Source: Austropuccinia psidii (lineage: Eukaryota > Basidiomycota > Pucciniomycetes > Pucciniales > Sphaerophragmiaceae). From it: 64,000 nucleotides of DNA. The position numbers and the translations under genes are program-made. The notes below the pieces were generated by a model. It had not been told where the DNA came from and searched no databases. It saw only the letters and a list, made by a program, of their open reading frames with translations. Every line of letters starts with the position of its first letter. Within the stretch, counting starts at the first letter, position 1. The stretch lies in the NCBI GenBank assembly GCA_023105745.1, contig JALGQZ010000009.1, forward strand, positions 48,575,967 through 48,639,966, written 5' to 3'. Positions 12,558 to 24,565 of the stretch are shown here, in pieces.

Positions 12558-13265
12558 GATGTTAAAAATGAAATTTCTATAGAATATTCAATATTATTTA
12601 AGCACCCTTAGCTTTCTTCCCATTTCATTTTAAAAGTTCCAAAACAAAATTGATGGTATGAGCTCTTTACAAAAATAACAAAAATCAACTATTTCTCTAT
12701 CCCGAAAATGGTTCTTCCAGTTTGAGAAGAATATAAAATACAGTTCTCACTTTATTTTACTTCCAAATAATTCAAATTTACACATTTATTACCCCCATAT
12801 CAGTTATTTTGTTTTATCTGAAGCTATATAGTTTCTTTTAATAATATATATATTTGAATATTTTCTCATCCCATCCATTATTTTGGTCAAAATTTCCATT
12901 ATAAAATTCAACTGATGATCTTCAATGAAAGATATGTTAGTTTTATAATTTATCATTAAAAAAACCTTTTTTAAATGCAATAAAGTCCTCTTACCATTGA
13001 TATTTACTTTCATTTCTAACTTTTTGGCTATTTAATCTATCTTGATTTAGTCATGGATTAACTGAATACTATCCAACATTATTAATAATAAAAATTGAGT
13101 ACATTCGTTTCCTATCCCTAAATAATTTTAAAATAAATCCTGACACACAATATTGGGAATCTCTTATAGTATTCAAAGAATCAAAACTTGGGGAAATAAT
13201 GATAGAATTTTACTCCTTGTTTTAGCTTACCAAGATCTTCTATCCACTTAAAAAGCCTCAGTTCT
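12558..13265. other. No gene recognised
   Basis: AT-rich sequence with runs of short A/T tracts. The minus-strand ORF 12804-13013 has the Lys/Ile/Asn-rich composition expected of AT-rich noise. Confidence 0.4.
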
Positions 13266-14019
13266 CGTCACAGGGGATCTTCTAAGTGAAGAGGGCCTGA
13301 CACTCAGTAAACTGGAACTCAATTATGGAGGGCTTGGAAGGAATAAGATGGAGTAAACTTAAGAGTGTATTAAAGATAGAATTGCTAATGAAAGAAATAT
13401 AAGAAAGAAGAAACAATAAGAATAAGAGTGAATCATGAAAGAGCCAACCACAAAAAAGTCCAAGTCCACTGTTTCAACCTTTCAGAAAGAAAGATAAGGG
13501 TTAATAAGGATATGCCCACCACAAATCTACTGAACAGGTGAAGAAATGAAAAGACCAACTTGAAACCAATAAATTTAATACCCAAAAGTAAGGGTAAGAA
13601 TATTCATCAAAAATAAACCATCTAAATTAATTAACTGGGGAAAAGTCCACAGACAGAAAAAGAGGGGCTGTTGTATGTGATAATCTACCAGCCCTGATCC
13701 AAAGAGTGAATTTTATTGAGGAATCTTGATTTGAATTGATTTGGCTAATATAGACCCTCTATGGACTTTCAGGGTGTGTAAAAGAGGTGTGGTGGAGTTG
13801 AATGATCATACAGTTTCAGACTTGTGAATCCAAAACTGTATTTGGTGAATACATCCTGTAAAAGTGTTGAAAGGCTGTATTGATGAACCAAACTGTATGC
13901 ATTTGTGAGCAAGAAGATTTTCTGAAACTGATTACTGATAAACATACTGGATTACTGGTTTGATGATTTTGATTGGGTTTAAGCCTGAATTCCCTTACCA
14001 CTGGATTGTGGATGTGACA
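13266..14019 (-). repeat. D1 3' LTR
   Basis: 754 bp, from CGTCACAGGGG (first T of TGTCAC mutated) to GGATGTGACA. On the minus strand it is preceded by a polypurine tract AAGAGGGGGATAC, placing it as the 3' LTR of a minus-strand element. The same block appears inverted at 20980-21741 (D3) and, longer and more diverged, at 23094-24565 (D2). Confidence 0.82.
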
Positions 14020-14336
14020 GTATCCCCCTCTTGAAACTTGTGGGCTCCTCAAAACCATAATATCCTGCCACTCTCAAGTGTCATCCCAAATCCGTACATT
14101 TTTTCTGAAATATTTCAAAATTCACTCTTCATTTCTCTTTATTATTATCCTTGAAGTTTATTCTTCACTTCTTTGTTCTTTTCCTTTCATCAATTCCCCC
14201 CTTGTTTGAGTAAGTGAAATGTTTTCTATTTCTTTGAGTAATTCTTGATTTTAGTCATATTCCAGTAAAATTTTATTTCATTCATTGCCCTTGGGATTTA
14301 TCCAAAAAAAGACCTCCACATTACTCAGCACAAAAT

Positions 14337-16106
14337 TTGAGGAAGAATCGATATATGAACATGTATTCCTGCATGAATTGGCCCAATCATCTTCCAGGGC
14401 CTTTTCTTGCAAATCCTGATTGTCTTGAAAGGAGAGGTCTTTTCCCCATATTCCTTAAAGAATTGACCAAAAATTCCTCTGGAGGCTATTCCATGGCCAA
14501 TTCTTGGTTTCCTTGCAATTTGATGGTTTTTGGTTTTCTATGGTCCGCAGTCTGCGGCCTGTAGGGGCTATTGGGGTCCCCCTGGGCCCAATTATTCTGG
14601 GGTTCCAAGGGGTCCAAGGAACCAAATGAAGGCTTTTTTCCCATTAGGGGAAGTCCAGGACCAATATAAAAGAGTGACCTCTCAGAGTTGAAGGGAAGTT
14701 CCTGGCTTTTTTCTTGGGGACCTATATTGAGAGACTTGAGGGTGCCATAAATGCATTTATTTCCACAAATATTGATGACTTTCAGGATTTTGAAATGAAT
14801 ATCTTATGGAAATGACTTAATTGCCTTCATGGCCCTAGAAATGAGCTCTAAAATGACTGAAATCACTTAATATTGCCCTTCTTTGCAGCCAACTTCTGCT
14901 CTTTGTGGGTGTGGTGTCTGCAGTCAATTGGGCTCTTCCTGGTCCATGGCTTCCTAATCAAGCCTATGATGGGTACAAAGCTGTTGAACTCTTGCATCCG
15001 CCATTTTTGAGTGTTTGATGAAGAGTAAACAATTCTTCCAGAATTTTAACCCAAGGTCTTCAAAGTGGCACTATTTATTTGTTGGAAGAAAGACATTGCA
15101 ACATCCAGTAGTGCCACTTTCCACCATCCAAAGATACTTGTGGAGAAAGAAGAATGGGCCTTTTGAGAAAGAGTTCCCAGTCTCTGAGGCCACTACACCT
15201 GATGGTACTTCACTCTATTCTAGCTATAAGTGCCTTTTTTCTTATATGAATTGATACTGATGGGTTCAATTAGTGACTGGATCCAGGAAAAGGGAGGTTA
15301 CAAGATGGACCCATTTTTGGATGGCCCATTCCCACTGGTGGTAGACAAATTTACTCCAGCTCATTGTTCCCAATCTCCAGAATCAATAACGAAGGAGTGG
15401 TGAAAAGGTTAAGGAAGATTGCTGATTCACCAACCAATCCATATGATGACAGGAGTGATGAATTGGATTGTGAAGAAGGTGAGGTTATTAATACATTGGT
15501 TGGTCTCCCTTCAAGTTCTTTTCCCACTCAACCTCTTGCCAAGAAACTCCATAGTAACCTTATTCCCAGTACTCCAAGAAGCTTCCAACCTGTCCTGTCT
15601 TCAGTTCCTCATCATTCAACTAAATTTTCTATGTCCATGCCTATCCTAGCTTCACCAATGAAGCCATCTCCAATTACACAGTCCTCACCACCCACCAATT
15701 TTGACCTGTGGCCAGCACCAGACAAAGAAGAGAAAATAGGTCACCTTTGCCATTCCCAGCCACTCAAGTGTTTCAAAATTGGGAGTGTTGGCCAATAAGA
15801 GTTGCCAGAGATGATCCAAATGTGTTGAATGAAGGTCAAAATTCTGTGGCTAGATTTTTCAGAAAGTTTGGTAGAAATAGTAAGGAGGTTATTGTATATG
15901 ATAGTGATAGAATGATCCCTGGTACTGCTTCTGAAGAGATGGCTTCCAAGTTTTCCTGGTATGAAGATGAATTGATAAATGAACTCCAAGGAAACTTTGG
16001 TGATCTTGGTAAGGATAACCAGTTTGGTATCTTTTTTTATGTTTGTTTGTCTTTTATCCCCCTTCTTGTTGACATAAAACAAAAAATGGAACCTTCCAAT
16101 ACATGA
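14337..16106 (+). other. Unrecognised plus-strand gene-like block within D1's 3' region
   Basis: Several plus-strand open stretches follow one another between D1's 3' LTR and chromodomain: 14337-14564 (75 codons), 14857-15020 (open, no ATG, with a hydrophobic LLLFVGVVSAVNWAL run just after the acceptor-like CTTTGCAG), 15015-15254, 15364-15798 (144 codons, Ser/Pro-rich middle) and 15708-16106 (132 codons, FSWYEDELINELQ near residue 84). A TATAAAAG lies near 14662. The D2 copy has only about 840 bp between chromodomain and LTR and no counterpart, so D1 carries extra sequence of opposite polarity. It may be a captured host gene, a nested insertion, or an antisense ORF. No family is recognised, and joining the pieces needs splicing or frameshifts I cannot prove. 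Confidence 0.35.
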
Positions 16107-16498
16107 TATGGGAGTGGATGCTGCTTATTTATATAAGAAAAATAAATAAAATGAAACAATACTTATACAAGTAAAAAAAGGATCAAGGGAAGATAAAGTA
16201 AAGAAAAATCACAATAAAGAAACTTCTGAGAGGTGTCCTTATTGTGGTGAGGTGCTTGATTTTGGCCATATTTCTGCCATAATTGACTTGATTCAAGGAA
16301 TTTATTGAATAATGATTGATGGCATAAATAAGGAATTCAAAAAGAAAAAAAAGAGTTTGGCCATATCTTGATGAAAAGGTCCAAGCTTGAGGTTATTGAT
16401 GTTTTGAGTCCCTTTGAATCTGTCCAAAGAATTGACATGTGCTCACAAAGGAGAAAAGGTGATTCTTATAACAAATTTGCATAGAATACCCCCTTAAA

Positions 16499-18013
16499 GG
16501 TGCATTCCAGGAGCAAAACTTACTTTCATAAATTTTACTCCCCACCAAGCACCATAAAAGGAAATTCTTGAGGTATTTGGCCAGGCTTTTCATGATGAAA
16601 GGTGTGTAAATTGTTTGAAAGGTCTGGTGAGTTGGTAAGGCTGGAAGATAGTTTCCAAGTTGGCTTTCTGGGTCTTCACTGAATCCTTTCTACTATACAA
16701 GATACCATAACTTACCTCTCTTGAAGTTTGAGTCCAGAGCCTGAGCCACTTCCCATTCTTCTTGCTCCTCAACTACGATTGGTGGTGATGGAAATGGATT
16801 CTGGTTTGGGATAATTTGTTGTGTCACTGGTTTTAATAACGACACATGGAATACAGGGTGAACTGACTTCTATTTTTGAGGCAGCCTGAGGTGATATGCA
16901 TGGCTTATAATCTTCTTCAAGACTGAAAAGGGTACCAACCATCTTTCTGAGAGCTTCTTGGTGGATCTTGTAGTCTTGATATTAATTTGAGGCTAGCCAT
17001 GGTGTTTCCACAGGCTGGAAACCAGGTGGCATAGTCCTATTTCTATATGCATACTTCTTAAAATGCCTTTTTGGGACTCTGACTTTTCTTTGAACACTTG
17101 CTTTACAGATTGGAGTTTTGTTGATACCTTCCAAGCAGGTTTTTCTTGAGAGATGTGAATTTAATAAAAGCTAGGATTTATTCCACAAATGGTGAAAAGG
17201 GTGATTATTTTGTTTATGATTGTTCTGAATTATCACAGGAAAATTAAGCCAGAAGGATCTAGGTGTGCCAGCCATCTTTATGGTAAATTTCAAACATCCA
17301 AAGATGCTGTTCTAGAATCTGTTTTACCCACTCTTTCTGTTCATCTGTTTCATGGTGAAAAGCAGTTTAACAATCCGTTTACATCTCAAGCTGCTGACAT
17401 AATTGGGTACAGAATGATGAAACAAATAAGGATCCTCTATCACTAAGAATACTTACTGGTAGTCCATTATTGGAAAAGACATGGTTAATGAAGATTTGAG
17501 ATAGTTGCAGGGTAGTAATTGTTTCATAAGCTGGAATGAATATTTCCATTTTTGGGAATCTGTCCACAACTACTAAAATTGAGCTAAAGTTTTTGGAGAG
17601 TGGCAATTGAGTGATAAATTACATTGATAAGGAATTCCAAGGACCAGATATAATTTGAAGAGGATTGAGTAATCCAAATTTCTTTTTATGAATGGTCTTG
17701 TTGCTTGAGCTTTTCTGGAATGAGTACACATAGTCCTTAAGAATTTGACTCATTCCAGCCCAATAAAAGTCCCTATTGATGAGATTGAGGGTCTTCTCCT
17801 TGTCAGGGTGGCCAGCCAATGGTAAGTCACAAAACGTTTGAGGAATATCCAGTTGCAGTTCTTGATTTCTTGGAATAAAATCTCTATCTTTGAATAAGAA
17901 TAACTTGGCTTGATTTTAAAGAGAATAATCTGATACTGATTCACCTCTTTATAGTTTCTTGAGTACTTCTTTATAATATTTTTGTTTCCATACTTCTTTT
18001 TTAATTTGGTCAC
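16499..18013 (-). pseudogene. D1 integrase and chromodomain (broken)
   Basis: Minus-strand reading. The zinc-binding region near 17820-17700 keeps AGHPDKEKT, but the cysteine pair is degraded (YVYSFQKSSS). The core retains VVVDRFPKM and the second catalytic Asp in ILSDRGSLF (17379-17606). The codon expected for the first catalytic Asp, in the ...SM-FITQLP context near 17617, is a TAA stop. A chromodomain near 16770-16620 shows EWEVAQALDS and RGKLWYLV followed by a stop. Stops and frameshifts are many. The family normally inserts cDNA through a DDE integrase, and the chromodomain directs it to modified chromatin. Confidence 0.75.
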
Positions 18014-18059
18014 CTAAATCTGAGAGCATTTCTATCTTTAGTCACGAAAATCTTGGCTC

Positions 18060-19440
18060 TTGAATTTCATCCTGCTTGAGAATTTGATGAAACTTTGAAG
18101 GATTCTTCCCAATGAAGTCCAACACACTCCCTAGCTACACATTTACCAATGTGACAAGGCATATGTAAAGTGGCCAGCCTTCATGAACAGTATTTTATAG
18201 TGAACTTTAACTCAGAAAGAAACTCAAGCAAGTGGGCTTGGCAACGAGTCAGGACTTTGGAAGACATGGAATATTGAAGAGAATAATGGCCCATCAAGAC
18301 TTGAAAAGAATGAGAAAGAGAATTAATAAAAGCTCTCCAGTGATTGAGGGCCCAAACTATACCAAGGAGGTCATTGTCATTAATTTAATAGTGGAGCTCA
18401 GATGGAAGAGGCTTGCAACTATCAAATGCAATGGGATGCTTACGTGAGTCATTCACCTGACTTAGTAAAGAATGCAAGGAATAATAAGAAGCACTAGTCT
18501 CCACAATAGCTTCTAGAGAAAGATTGAAATGACAAAGGATGGGAGTGGTGGTGAAGGCCTTTCTGAGTAATTGAGACTGACTAACAGCTTCCTCATTGAA
18601 GATAATGGGAGAATCTTTTTTAATGAAGGAAGTGAGAGAAGGAATGTTTTTGAGTAATTTTTAATCAAACAAAAATAGAAATTGGAAAATCCAAATAATG
18701 ATTTAAGGGCCACATGGTTCTTGGTCTAAGGCCAATTGATGATCTTATGAACCTTTTAGGAATACATCCTGAGGCTATCACTTTTAACAACATAGCCAAA
18801 TTATTCCAGGCTTGAGGCATGGAATACACACTTTTGGGCTTTGACAAACCAATTATTGTCGCTCAGCCTTTGCAGGACAGTGGCCACATGTTTGAAAAGT
18901 TCCTCCTAAGTGCTCAAGAAGACCATAATATCATCTAAATAAACTACAACAAAGAATTCCAAGAAATCAGCAAAGATATAATTTGCAAGATTCTGGAATG
19001 AAGCAGGAATATTTGTTAAGCCAAATGGCATCAAACAATACTCATAACTACTATACTTGGTTATAAAAGCAGTCAAATTCTCACCGCCCACTTTAATTAT
19101 CAGATTATTATAAGCACCAGAAAGATCTATCTTTCAAAATATAGTGGAACCATCAAAAACATTGAGAATCTGATTCATAGAAGGAACAGGATATTTGTTC
19201 TTCCTGGTGACAGCATTGAGTTTGAAGTAGTCATCACACCAAGGAAGGCCACCATTCTTTTTCTTAACCAAAATGACAGGTGCTCCTGTTAAATTGGAGA
19301 TTTGCCATCTGAAAAATTTCCTTAATTCATCTGAAATGTATGCCCTTAGTGTTTTTGACTCATGATTTGATAAAGAGTAGATAAAACCTACTGGAGGTAG
19401 AGACCCTCCAGTTTGATATGATGATAACAGGCTCAGTGTG
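18060..19440 (-). pseudogene. D1 reverse transcriptase / RNase H (broken)
   Basis: Minus-strand frame fragments show the RT motifs in order: GAPVILVKKKNGG, KIDLSGAYNN (after a stop), the CLMPFGLTNIPASFQN block and the catalytic VVYLDDIMVF at 18906-19091, then thumb (ECFGYVV-like, degraded) and RNase H remnants down to ~18060. The YLDD motif is intact, but stop codons cut the frame at several points (before KIDLSGAY, after FLST, before the RNase H part). Upstream is the protease remnant, downstream the integrase. Confidence 0.8.
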
Positions 19441-19839
19441 GAGTAATTTTTTCTGCTTTCACTTTGGAGAAGACATCCAAAGATTGGTAATATCAGGAGG
19501 GACTACCTTTATCATAGTTTTTATTTCTTCTGGCTCTTCCTCCACATCCCACTGCTCTCCAGGGAGGCATGTAAGGATAAAGGAGGAAGATTCATATCCC
19601 CTTGAACAAGATGAAGTGAATATATAGGAAAATCTTCTCCAACATCTTGTATCTCTTTGAAGACTTCATTTCTTGATTGAGTTAATTAATGAGAGGTAAT
19701 TTTGGAGGAATATGGACAGAAGTAGGAAGGGAAGGTTTCTTAAGCTCACCAACCATAGAAGGACTGTTTAATGGAGTGGAAAGCTTGTTTATAGGAGAAG
19801 TAATGATACCACTAGAGTCCTTATGACTAGCATCATAGG

Positions 19840-20130
19840 TGGTTAATCAATTTTTCCAATTGATAATGGCATTCCAATGTTGAAGTAAACAATATCCCAA
19901 TATTAGGTCTTCTCCCTTGGGGGAATCTATTATAAAGGTGTTCCATTCAAAGCTTGGGAAGGAAGGCAAGTCAAAAACCCCTGTGGTATAACAGGAAATG
20001 AAGAATAAAGTGGATTCATTTGAATCCAGAATGAAAAAAAGGGATCTTTTCAGGGAGCTCTGACATAGTCAATGAGTACTTGAGAATGAAATTCTTTGCA
20101 ATAAAAAAGTTTTTAGCACTAGAAAAAATG
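19840..20130 (-). pseudogene. D1 protease-region remnant
   Basis: The minus strand reads DLPSFPSFEWNTFIID followed by SPKGEDLILGYCLLQHW, the C-terminal part of the Gag-Pol protease region typical of this rust Gypsy group as I recall it. The DSG active-site triplet cannot be read, and two stops interrupt the upstream part. It lies between gag and RT, as expected. Confidence 0.6.
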
Positions 20131-20249
20131 AGAATACTATAGAAAAATGTCAGAGATGGAAGGAAAAATGAGAAACTTTCTAGACTTCTTGACACTAGTA
20201 TTCAAAGTGCACAATTGTGCTCTTGAAGGAAACAAGTTAGAACCTTTGA

Positions 20250-20979
20250 ACACTTCATTATTCCCACTCTGGCTTTTGCCTGCTTGTTAGGATAGGCTCT
20301 TGATGAGCCTGGCCTATTCTGAGGCTTCTTGAAGCCTTTTTAAATTCGGTCCTTTCCACCACAATAAGTGCTTAAACTGTCTTTGGTCCTCCTATCCTTT
20401 TCAGAACCAATTAATATATTGTTCTTATTGAGGAGAGCAGCATGAGATGTATCCTTAGAAACTTGAACATTTTTCCCCTTCTTTTCTGGTGATGAGGATT
20501 CTTGGAAGATGAATCTTGAGAAGTCCTCAAGGGATTAGAACCAGTAACTGGTGGCTACTTCTCTTGATTACTACCAATTTCTATATTACTGTCATGGTGC
20601 CTGGTATCTAACTTCAAGGTAATATCCATCAGGTCTTGTAGCCTATCACATTTACATGGGTGAGAAGCCAATTTCTTTTTCTTCCCAATCCCAAGTCTTT
20701 AAATTAATCTTCTGGGATTAGAAATGTACAATGAGACATGACCACTTTCCTTCATCCTGATATTATCCAACTCGTGTTCAGCTTTCCTAAATTCATTGGG
20801 ATCACCAAAGAGAATAAATAACTGGTTTGAACACAACTTCCAGCTATTGAGGAGATAGGATGGGTCTTCATTGGAGATATTTGAGAGATATGGTTCAATC
20901 CATTCTCAAGCTCTGCCAGTGAGAAATGAAGTTGAGTAAAGAACATTCTTCTCTTCAGAGAAGAAGCTCTCTGGGTCAT
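20250..20979 (-). pseudogene. D1 gag remnant
   Basis: Minus-strand reading starts abruptly at HNDPESFFSEEK and continues through WIEPYLSNISNEDPSYLLN, LFGDPNEFRKAEHELDN and a degenerate zinc knuckle (TYCGGKDRI-stop-KGF). The N-terminal half is absent because D3's LTR begins at 20980. A stop interrupts the frame just before EWIEPY. The capsid part is clearly homologous to the D3 gag at 22622-23093: both contain FHNDPE(S/N)FF. Confidence 0.78.
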
Positions 20980-21741
20980 TGTGACAGCCACTATTAGGGG
21001 TAAGGGTATTAAGCCTTAAACCCACTCAAACTCATGAAACCAACAAATCCAGAATGTATATCAGAAATTAGTTTCAGAAAATCTTCTCGCTGAAACATTC
21101 ATACAGCTTGTTTCAACAATACAGCCTGTCAACACTTGTACAGGGTGGACATTCCAAATACAGTTTGGATTAAACAGATTGGAACTGTATTATCACCCAA
21201 CTCCACCACACCTCTTGTACAGACCCTGTACATCCATAAAGGGGATGTATGATCCAATTCAATTAAAATCAAGATTACTCTCAATAGAATTCACTCTTTG
21301 GATCAGGGCTACTGAATTTTCACATATACCAGCCATTCTTCCTCCCTCTGGGGACTTTTCCCCAGTTAATTGATATAGTTGTTTTATTATTTAATTAAAA
21401 TTATTAATATTATTTTTTGGGTGTTATATTTATTTGTATCAAGTTAGTCTGTGAATACTTTCCTCACTTGTTCATTAAAGTTGTGGTGGCCATATCCTTA
21501 TTAACCCTTCTATTTATTTCTGACAGGTTGAAAAAGTGGACTTGGACTTGTATGTGGTTGGGTCTTTTATTCTAACTCTTTTTTTCTTTTTTTATTATTT
21601 TCTATATTTATCTCATTAGAAATTGTATCTCATTTACACTCTTAGGTGTACTAGCTCTTATTCCAATCCTTGAGCCCTCCATAGCTAATTCCCAGTCAAC
21701 TGAATGCCAGGCCCTCTTCAAATCAAAGAGCCCCTGTAACA
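20980..21741 (+). repeat. D3 5' LTR
   Basis: 762 bp, TGTGACAGCC...CCTGTAACA, matching the reverse complement of the D1 LTR along its length (shared blocks GTTTCAGAAAATCTTCT, CAACTCCACCACACCTCTT and TCACTCTTTGGATCAGGGC). No clear primer-binding site follows; the next bases are TTATATTAATTAAC. Confidence 0.8.
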
Positions 21742-22621
21742 TTATATTAATTAACTCACTATTTCTTCTTTATATTCATTCATTTATATTGATTTCTCTC
21801 ATTTATCAATAATGATATCTTTATGAATTTATATTTTTAATGATTTTATGATTTTTATGACTTTATTATTTCTGATAAATTTTCATCTCATTCATTCCAT
21901 TCATATGAAAATGGACTTTTTCTCAAAACTTAAATCTGTTGACTATTTATCTCTATCCTAACTCTTCAATACTTTTCAGATATTCTTTCTTTGTTTGATT
22001 CTGGTTTGTAGGTCTTATATTGATTGGTTAATTGATTGGGATTCATTAGGATAATTGATTCAGTTTCAGGATCTTGTTTGATTGGGTTGATTTTGATTGA
22101 CTGTTGAATGCCTCAATATTGGACCTGATTGATTGATCTGATTTTTACTAAACAAGATATTGACTTACTGATTTGATACCTCAAGACCTTGAACTGATTT
22201 GAAGATATTATTGATATTGATTTGGATTGACTTGATAGTTGATTGAATTGAATTATTCACTGATTGAAATTGATTTGAAACTCTTCAAAAAGTGTGATCT
22301 TTGACAAGAATTTAGCTTTGGAATTTTAATTCCTCAAGATTTGTTCACATTGATTTCACCTCAAGAATGTTCATTTATTCCACAAGTTCATCAAGACTTT
22401 CATTTGATTTGATTTTGTCAAGCCTTACTTTTTATTCTCAAAGTATAATGAAGTTCTTACACTTATTATTATTCAATAATCCCAGTTCAGAATAGCCCTT
22501 CAGCAAAGAATAAAAGATCTCAAATAAAGCAATCTGTTCTCACTCCTACAGGAAGGGCACCTCTTGACCACACACCATCACTTCATCAACAGAGTGAAAA
22601 TTTGTACAGAGGACCAGCAAT
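21742..22621 (+). other. D3 leader, TTGATT-rich
   Basis: Untranslated leader between LTR and gag. From about 22020 to 22290 it consists largely of degenerate TTGATT/GATTGATTG units, a low-complexity tract. No ORF of note. Confidence 0.5.
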
Positions 22622-23093
22622 GAAAAGAGAAGCACCGTCCAGAAGCAGATGTGTGAAGTCAAGAAGATCAAGATCACTATCTGGCTTGCTTGTTGACTAT
22701 CCTGGTATGTATCAAGGGCCTAGAAGCAGATTAGGGGGAGGAGTCTGTGGAAGAGGAAGTGTCTGAATAAACTGAAGTGGAAGCTGCCTTGGCAGGTGCC
22801 CCTGAGGCTTCTGACGCTCCAAATTTAGCCCTTTCTCATCAACCTCTTTTCTCTCAGACTGAACCAAATTTCCCCAAGATGATGGAGCAAATGACTGAAT
22901 TAATTGGCCCACTCACTCAAGCACTGGTACTCAGGGACAATTCAAGAGACCCAGAATTCAAGACTTCATCAATGAAGGCACATTATTCCTGTGATGGTAC
23001 TCAAGCCCATAAACTGAGAGGTTTTATCCAATCCTGTTGATTAATTTTCCATAATGACCCAGAAAACTTCTTCTCTGATAGAAAGAAGGTCCT
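22622..23093 (+). pseudogene. D3 gag, N-terminal part (broken)
   Basis: Opens with ATG-KREAPSRSR and a basic Ser/Arg region, then a frameshift and stop. A second frame (22777-23040) carries ALAGAPEASDAPNLAL, MMEQMTELIGPLTQAL and CDGTQAHKLRGFIQSC. After a TGA it continues LIFHNDPENFFSDRKKVL, where D2's LTR interrupts it. The last part overlaps in homology with the first part of D1's gag remnant, so the two copies together span the junction region. Capsid-type Gag, not functional. Confidence 0.78.
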
Positions 23094-24565
23094 TGTCACG
23101 GGGACTGTTGGTGAACAAACAAGAGTGGCGTGGCACTTAGCAATCAGGGAGCTCATTTGGAAGACTCCAAAGAATAAAGGAGATAAAATAAAAGAAATAA
23201 ATTTCTCTAAGAAATATGGAAGTACAAAAATGAGATGAAATAAGAGAAATAAGAAGCCAAACAGCCAATTAGCCAACCAAGTAACTCCTTCATAACTGTT
23301 TCAACCTGCCAAAATGAAGAATGGAATTAGTAAGGATATGACCACCATATATCCATTGACAGGCAAAGAAAGAAAAAGAGAAAGCTGCCAAATGAATGAC
23401 TTGATAATATCAGTATTCATTTAACAAAAAGATAAGATAAATAAAGAAAAAATAAAATGAAAATATATCAATTAACTAGGGGAGAGCCGCCCAGGGTCAA
23501 AGGAGGCTGGTATATGTGAAACATTGAGAGCTTGACTCCTTCATGCAAACAGCTAGTGTGTATTGAATACAAGAATTGACTGCTTGATGAAGTGTATACC
23601 TTGCCAAATTGGGAAATGAACTTGGTTGAATGAAATTCCAATGGTATATGATTGAAAATACAGGTCTTGATAAATCCAGAATGTATTGAATAAATGTGGT
23701 TGCCAAGGGGGATTGTTGGAGCACTCACCCTTTGCAAATTGTTTTGAGACTGCCTCTTGAATATCCCTTGAGAATGAACTGCCAGTATTCCCTTGGAGGA
23801 ATACTGTGAATTATAATAACCAATAATTGCTTGATGGTGTCATTGGTATTTGAGATTAACACTTGTCCTTGAGCATTGATAAATCCTCTGGATGACGTGA
23901 TGCCTTTATGACCTGATGGAATGATGAAATAACCATTTGATATTGGTGCCATTAGATTTTGGGTGAAAAAAGATGCATAATGGTGTATCACACCATTTAT
24001 GGCACTTTTGGTTATTGGAGGGTGGAAGTGTCCAAAGCTATTTTGGATTGATGCCAGGAGGATATAAGTGAGAATTGGGTTTTGAGTGGTTACAAAGTTG
24101 AAAGAGTGTCTTTGGGTGTATTGGCCATTTTTAGGTATTTGGCCAAATACATGTTATACAGCTTTAAATCTGTATTTGTGCAAAGTGCGCAAAATGGGAA
24201 AATATGGCAATTAAGCCCCAAATGGCCTAATATGGCCATTTGGGCATATTTACCATATTACATGGAAACATGGCCTGAAGGGGAAACTAAAGAAAAATTT
24301 GCAAAGCTGTATTTAAAGCTTAAAAAGCCAAATACAGGCTTTTGGGCTGTATTTTCCCTGTTGAATGAAAAATACAAAAGACTGCCCAAAAGCAAAACTT
24401 GGCCAGGAAAGGCCTGATGATCATGAAGGGGCCAGGTTGGCTCCAGATGATGAAATGACCATGAAGGCTATAAAGAATTAAATGGCCAATCTGGCCAATA
24501 ATTATGGATGTGGCATGGATATGCCATATTGAGGTCCAAGAGGGTGAGTTTCCATGGTTGTGACA
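23094..24565 (-). repeat. D2 3' LTR (long variant)
   Basis: 1472 bp from TGTCACGGGGACTG to GGTTGTGACA, almost twice as long as the D1 and D3 LTRs but alignable with them in the outer third (GTTTCAACCTGCC, AAGGATATG.CCACCA, AATTAACTAGGGGA). On the minus strand it is preceded by the polypurine tract AAGGTGGGGGGTAC. Its right third is unusually rich in GGCC (for example GGCCATTTGG and TTGGCCAAATAC). Confidence 0.78.

Larger units (their letters stand above)
13266..20979 (-). mobile_element. D1: Ty3/Gypsy chromodomain retrotransposon, 5' end cut by D3
   Basis: Read on the minus strand from 20979 to 13266, the order is gag, protease, reverse transcriptase, RNase H, integrase, chromodomain, a long 3' region, polypurine tract and 3' LTR, i.e. 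Ty3/Gypsy order. The gag reading frame is cut at 20979/20980, exactly where the LTR of D3 starts. D1 therefore predates D3, and its 5' LTR and gag start should lie to the right of all later insertions. Stops and frameshifts run throughout pol, so the element is dead. Confidence 0.85.
20980..23093 (+). mobile_element. D3: 5' part of a family D retrotransposon, nested in D1 gag
   Basis: Contains a 5' LTR, a leader and the start of gag on the plus strand. It is inserted in D1's gag after GTCAT (20975-20979) and is itself cut at 23093/23094 by the LTR of D2. Since D1 and D3 are in opposite orientation, their LTRs form a large inverted repeat (13266-14019 versus 20980-21741). Confidence 0.82.

Noticed and set aside
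15364..16106. An envelope-like third ORF in D1.
   Set aside because: It is on the opposite strand to D1's gag-pol and shows no signal peptide plus membrane-anchor layout over these two ORFs.
23094..24565. D2 as the partner LTR of D3 in one element (20980-24565).
   Set aside because: They are in opposite orientation, and D2's polypurine tract and chromodomain lie to its right on the minus strand, so they are different elements.
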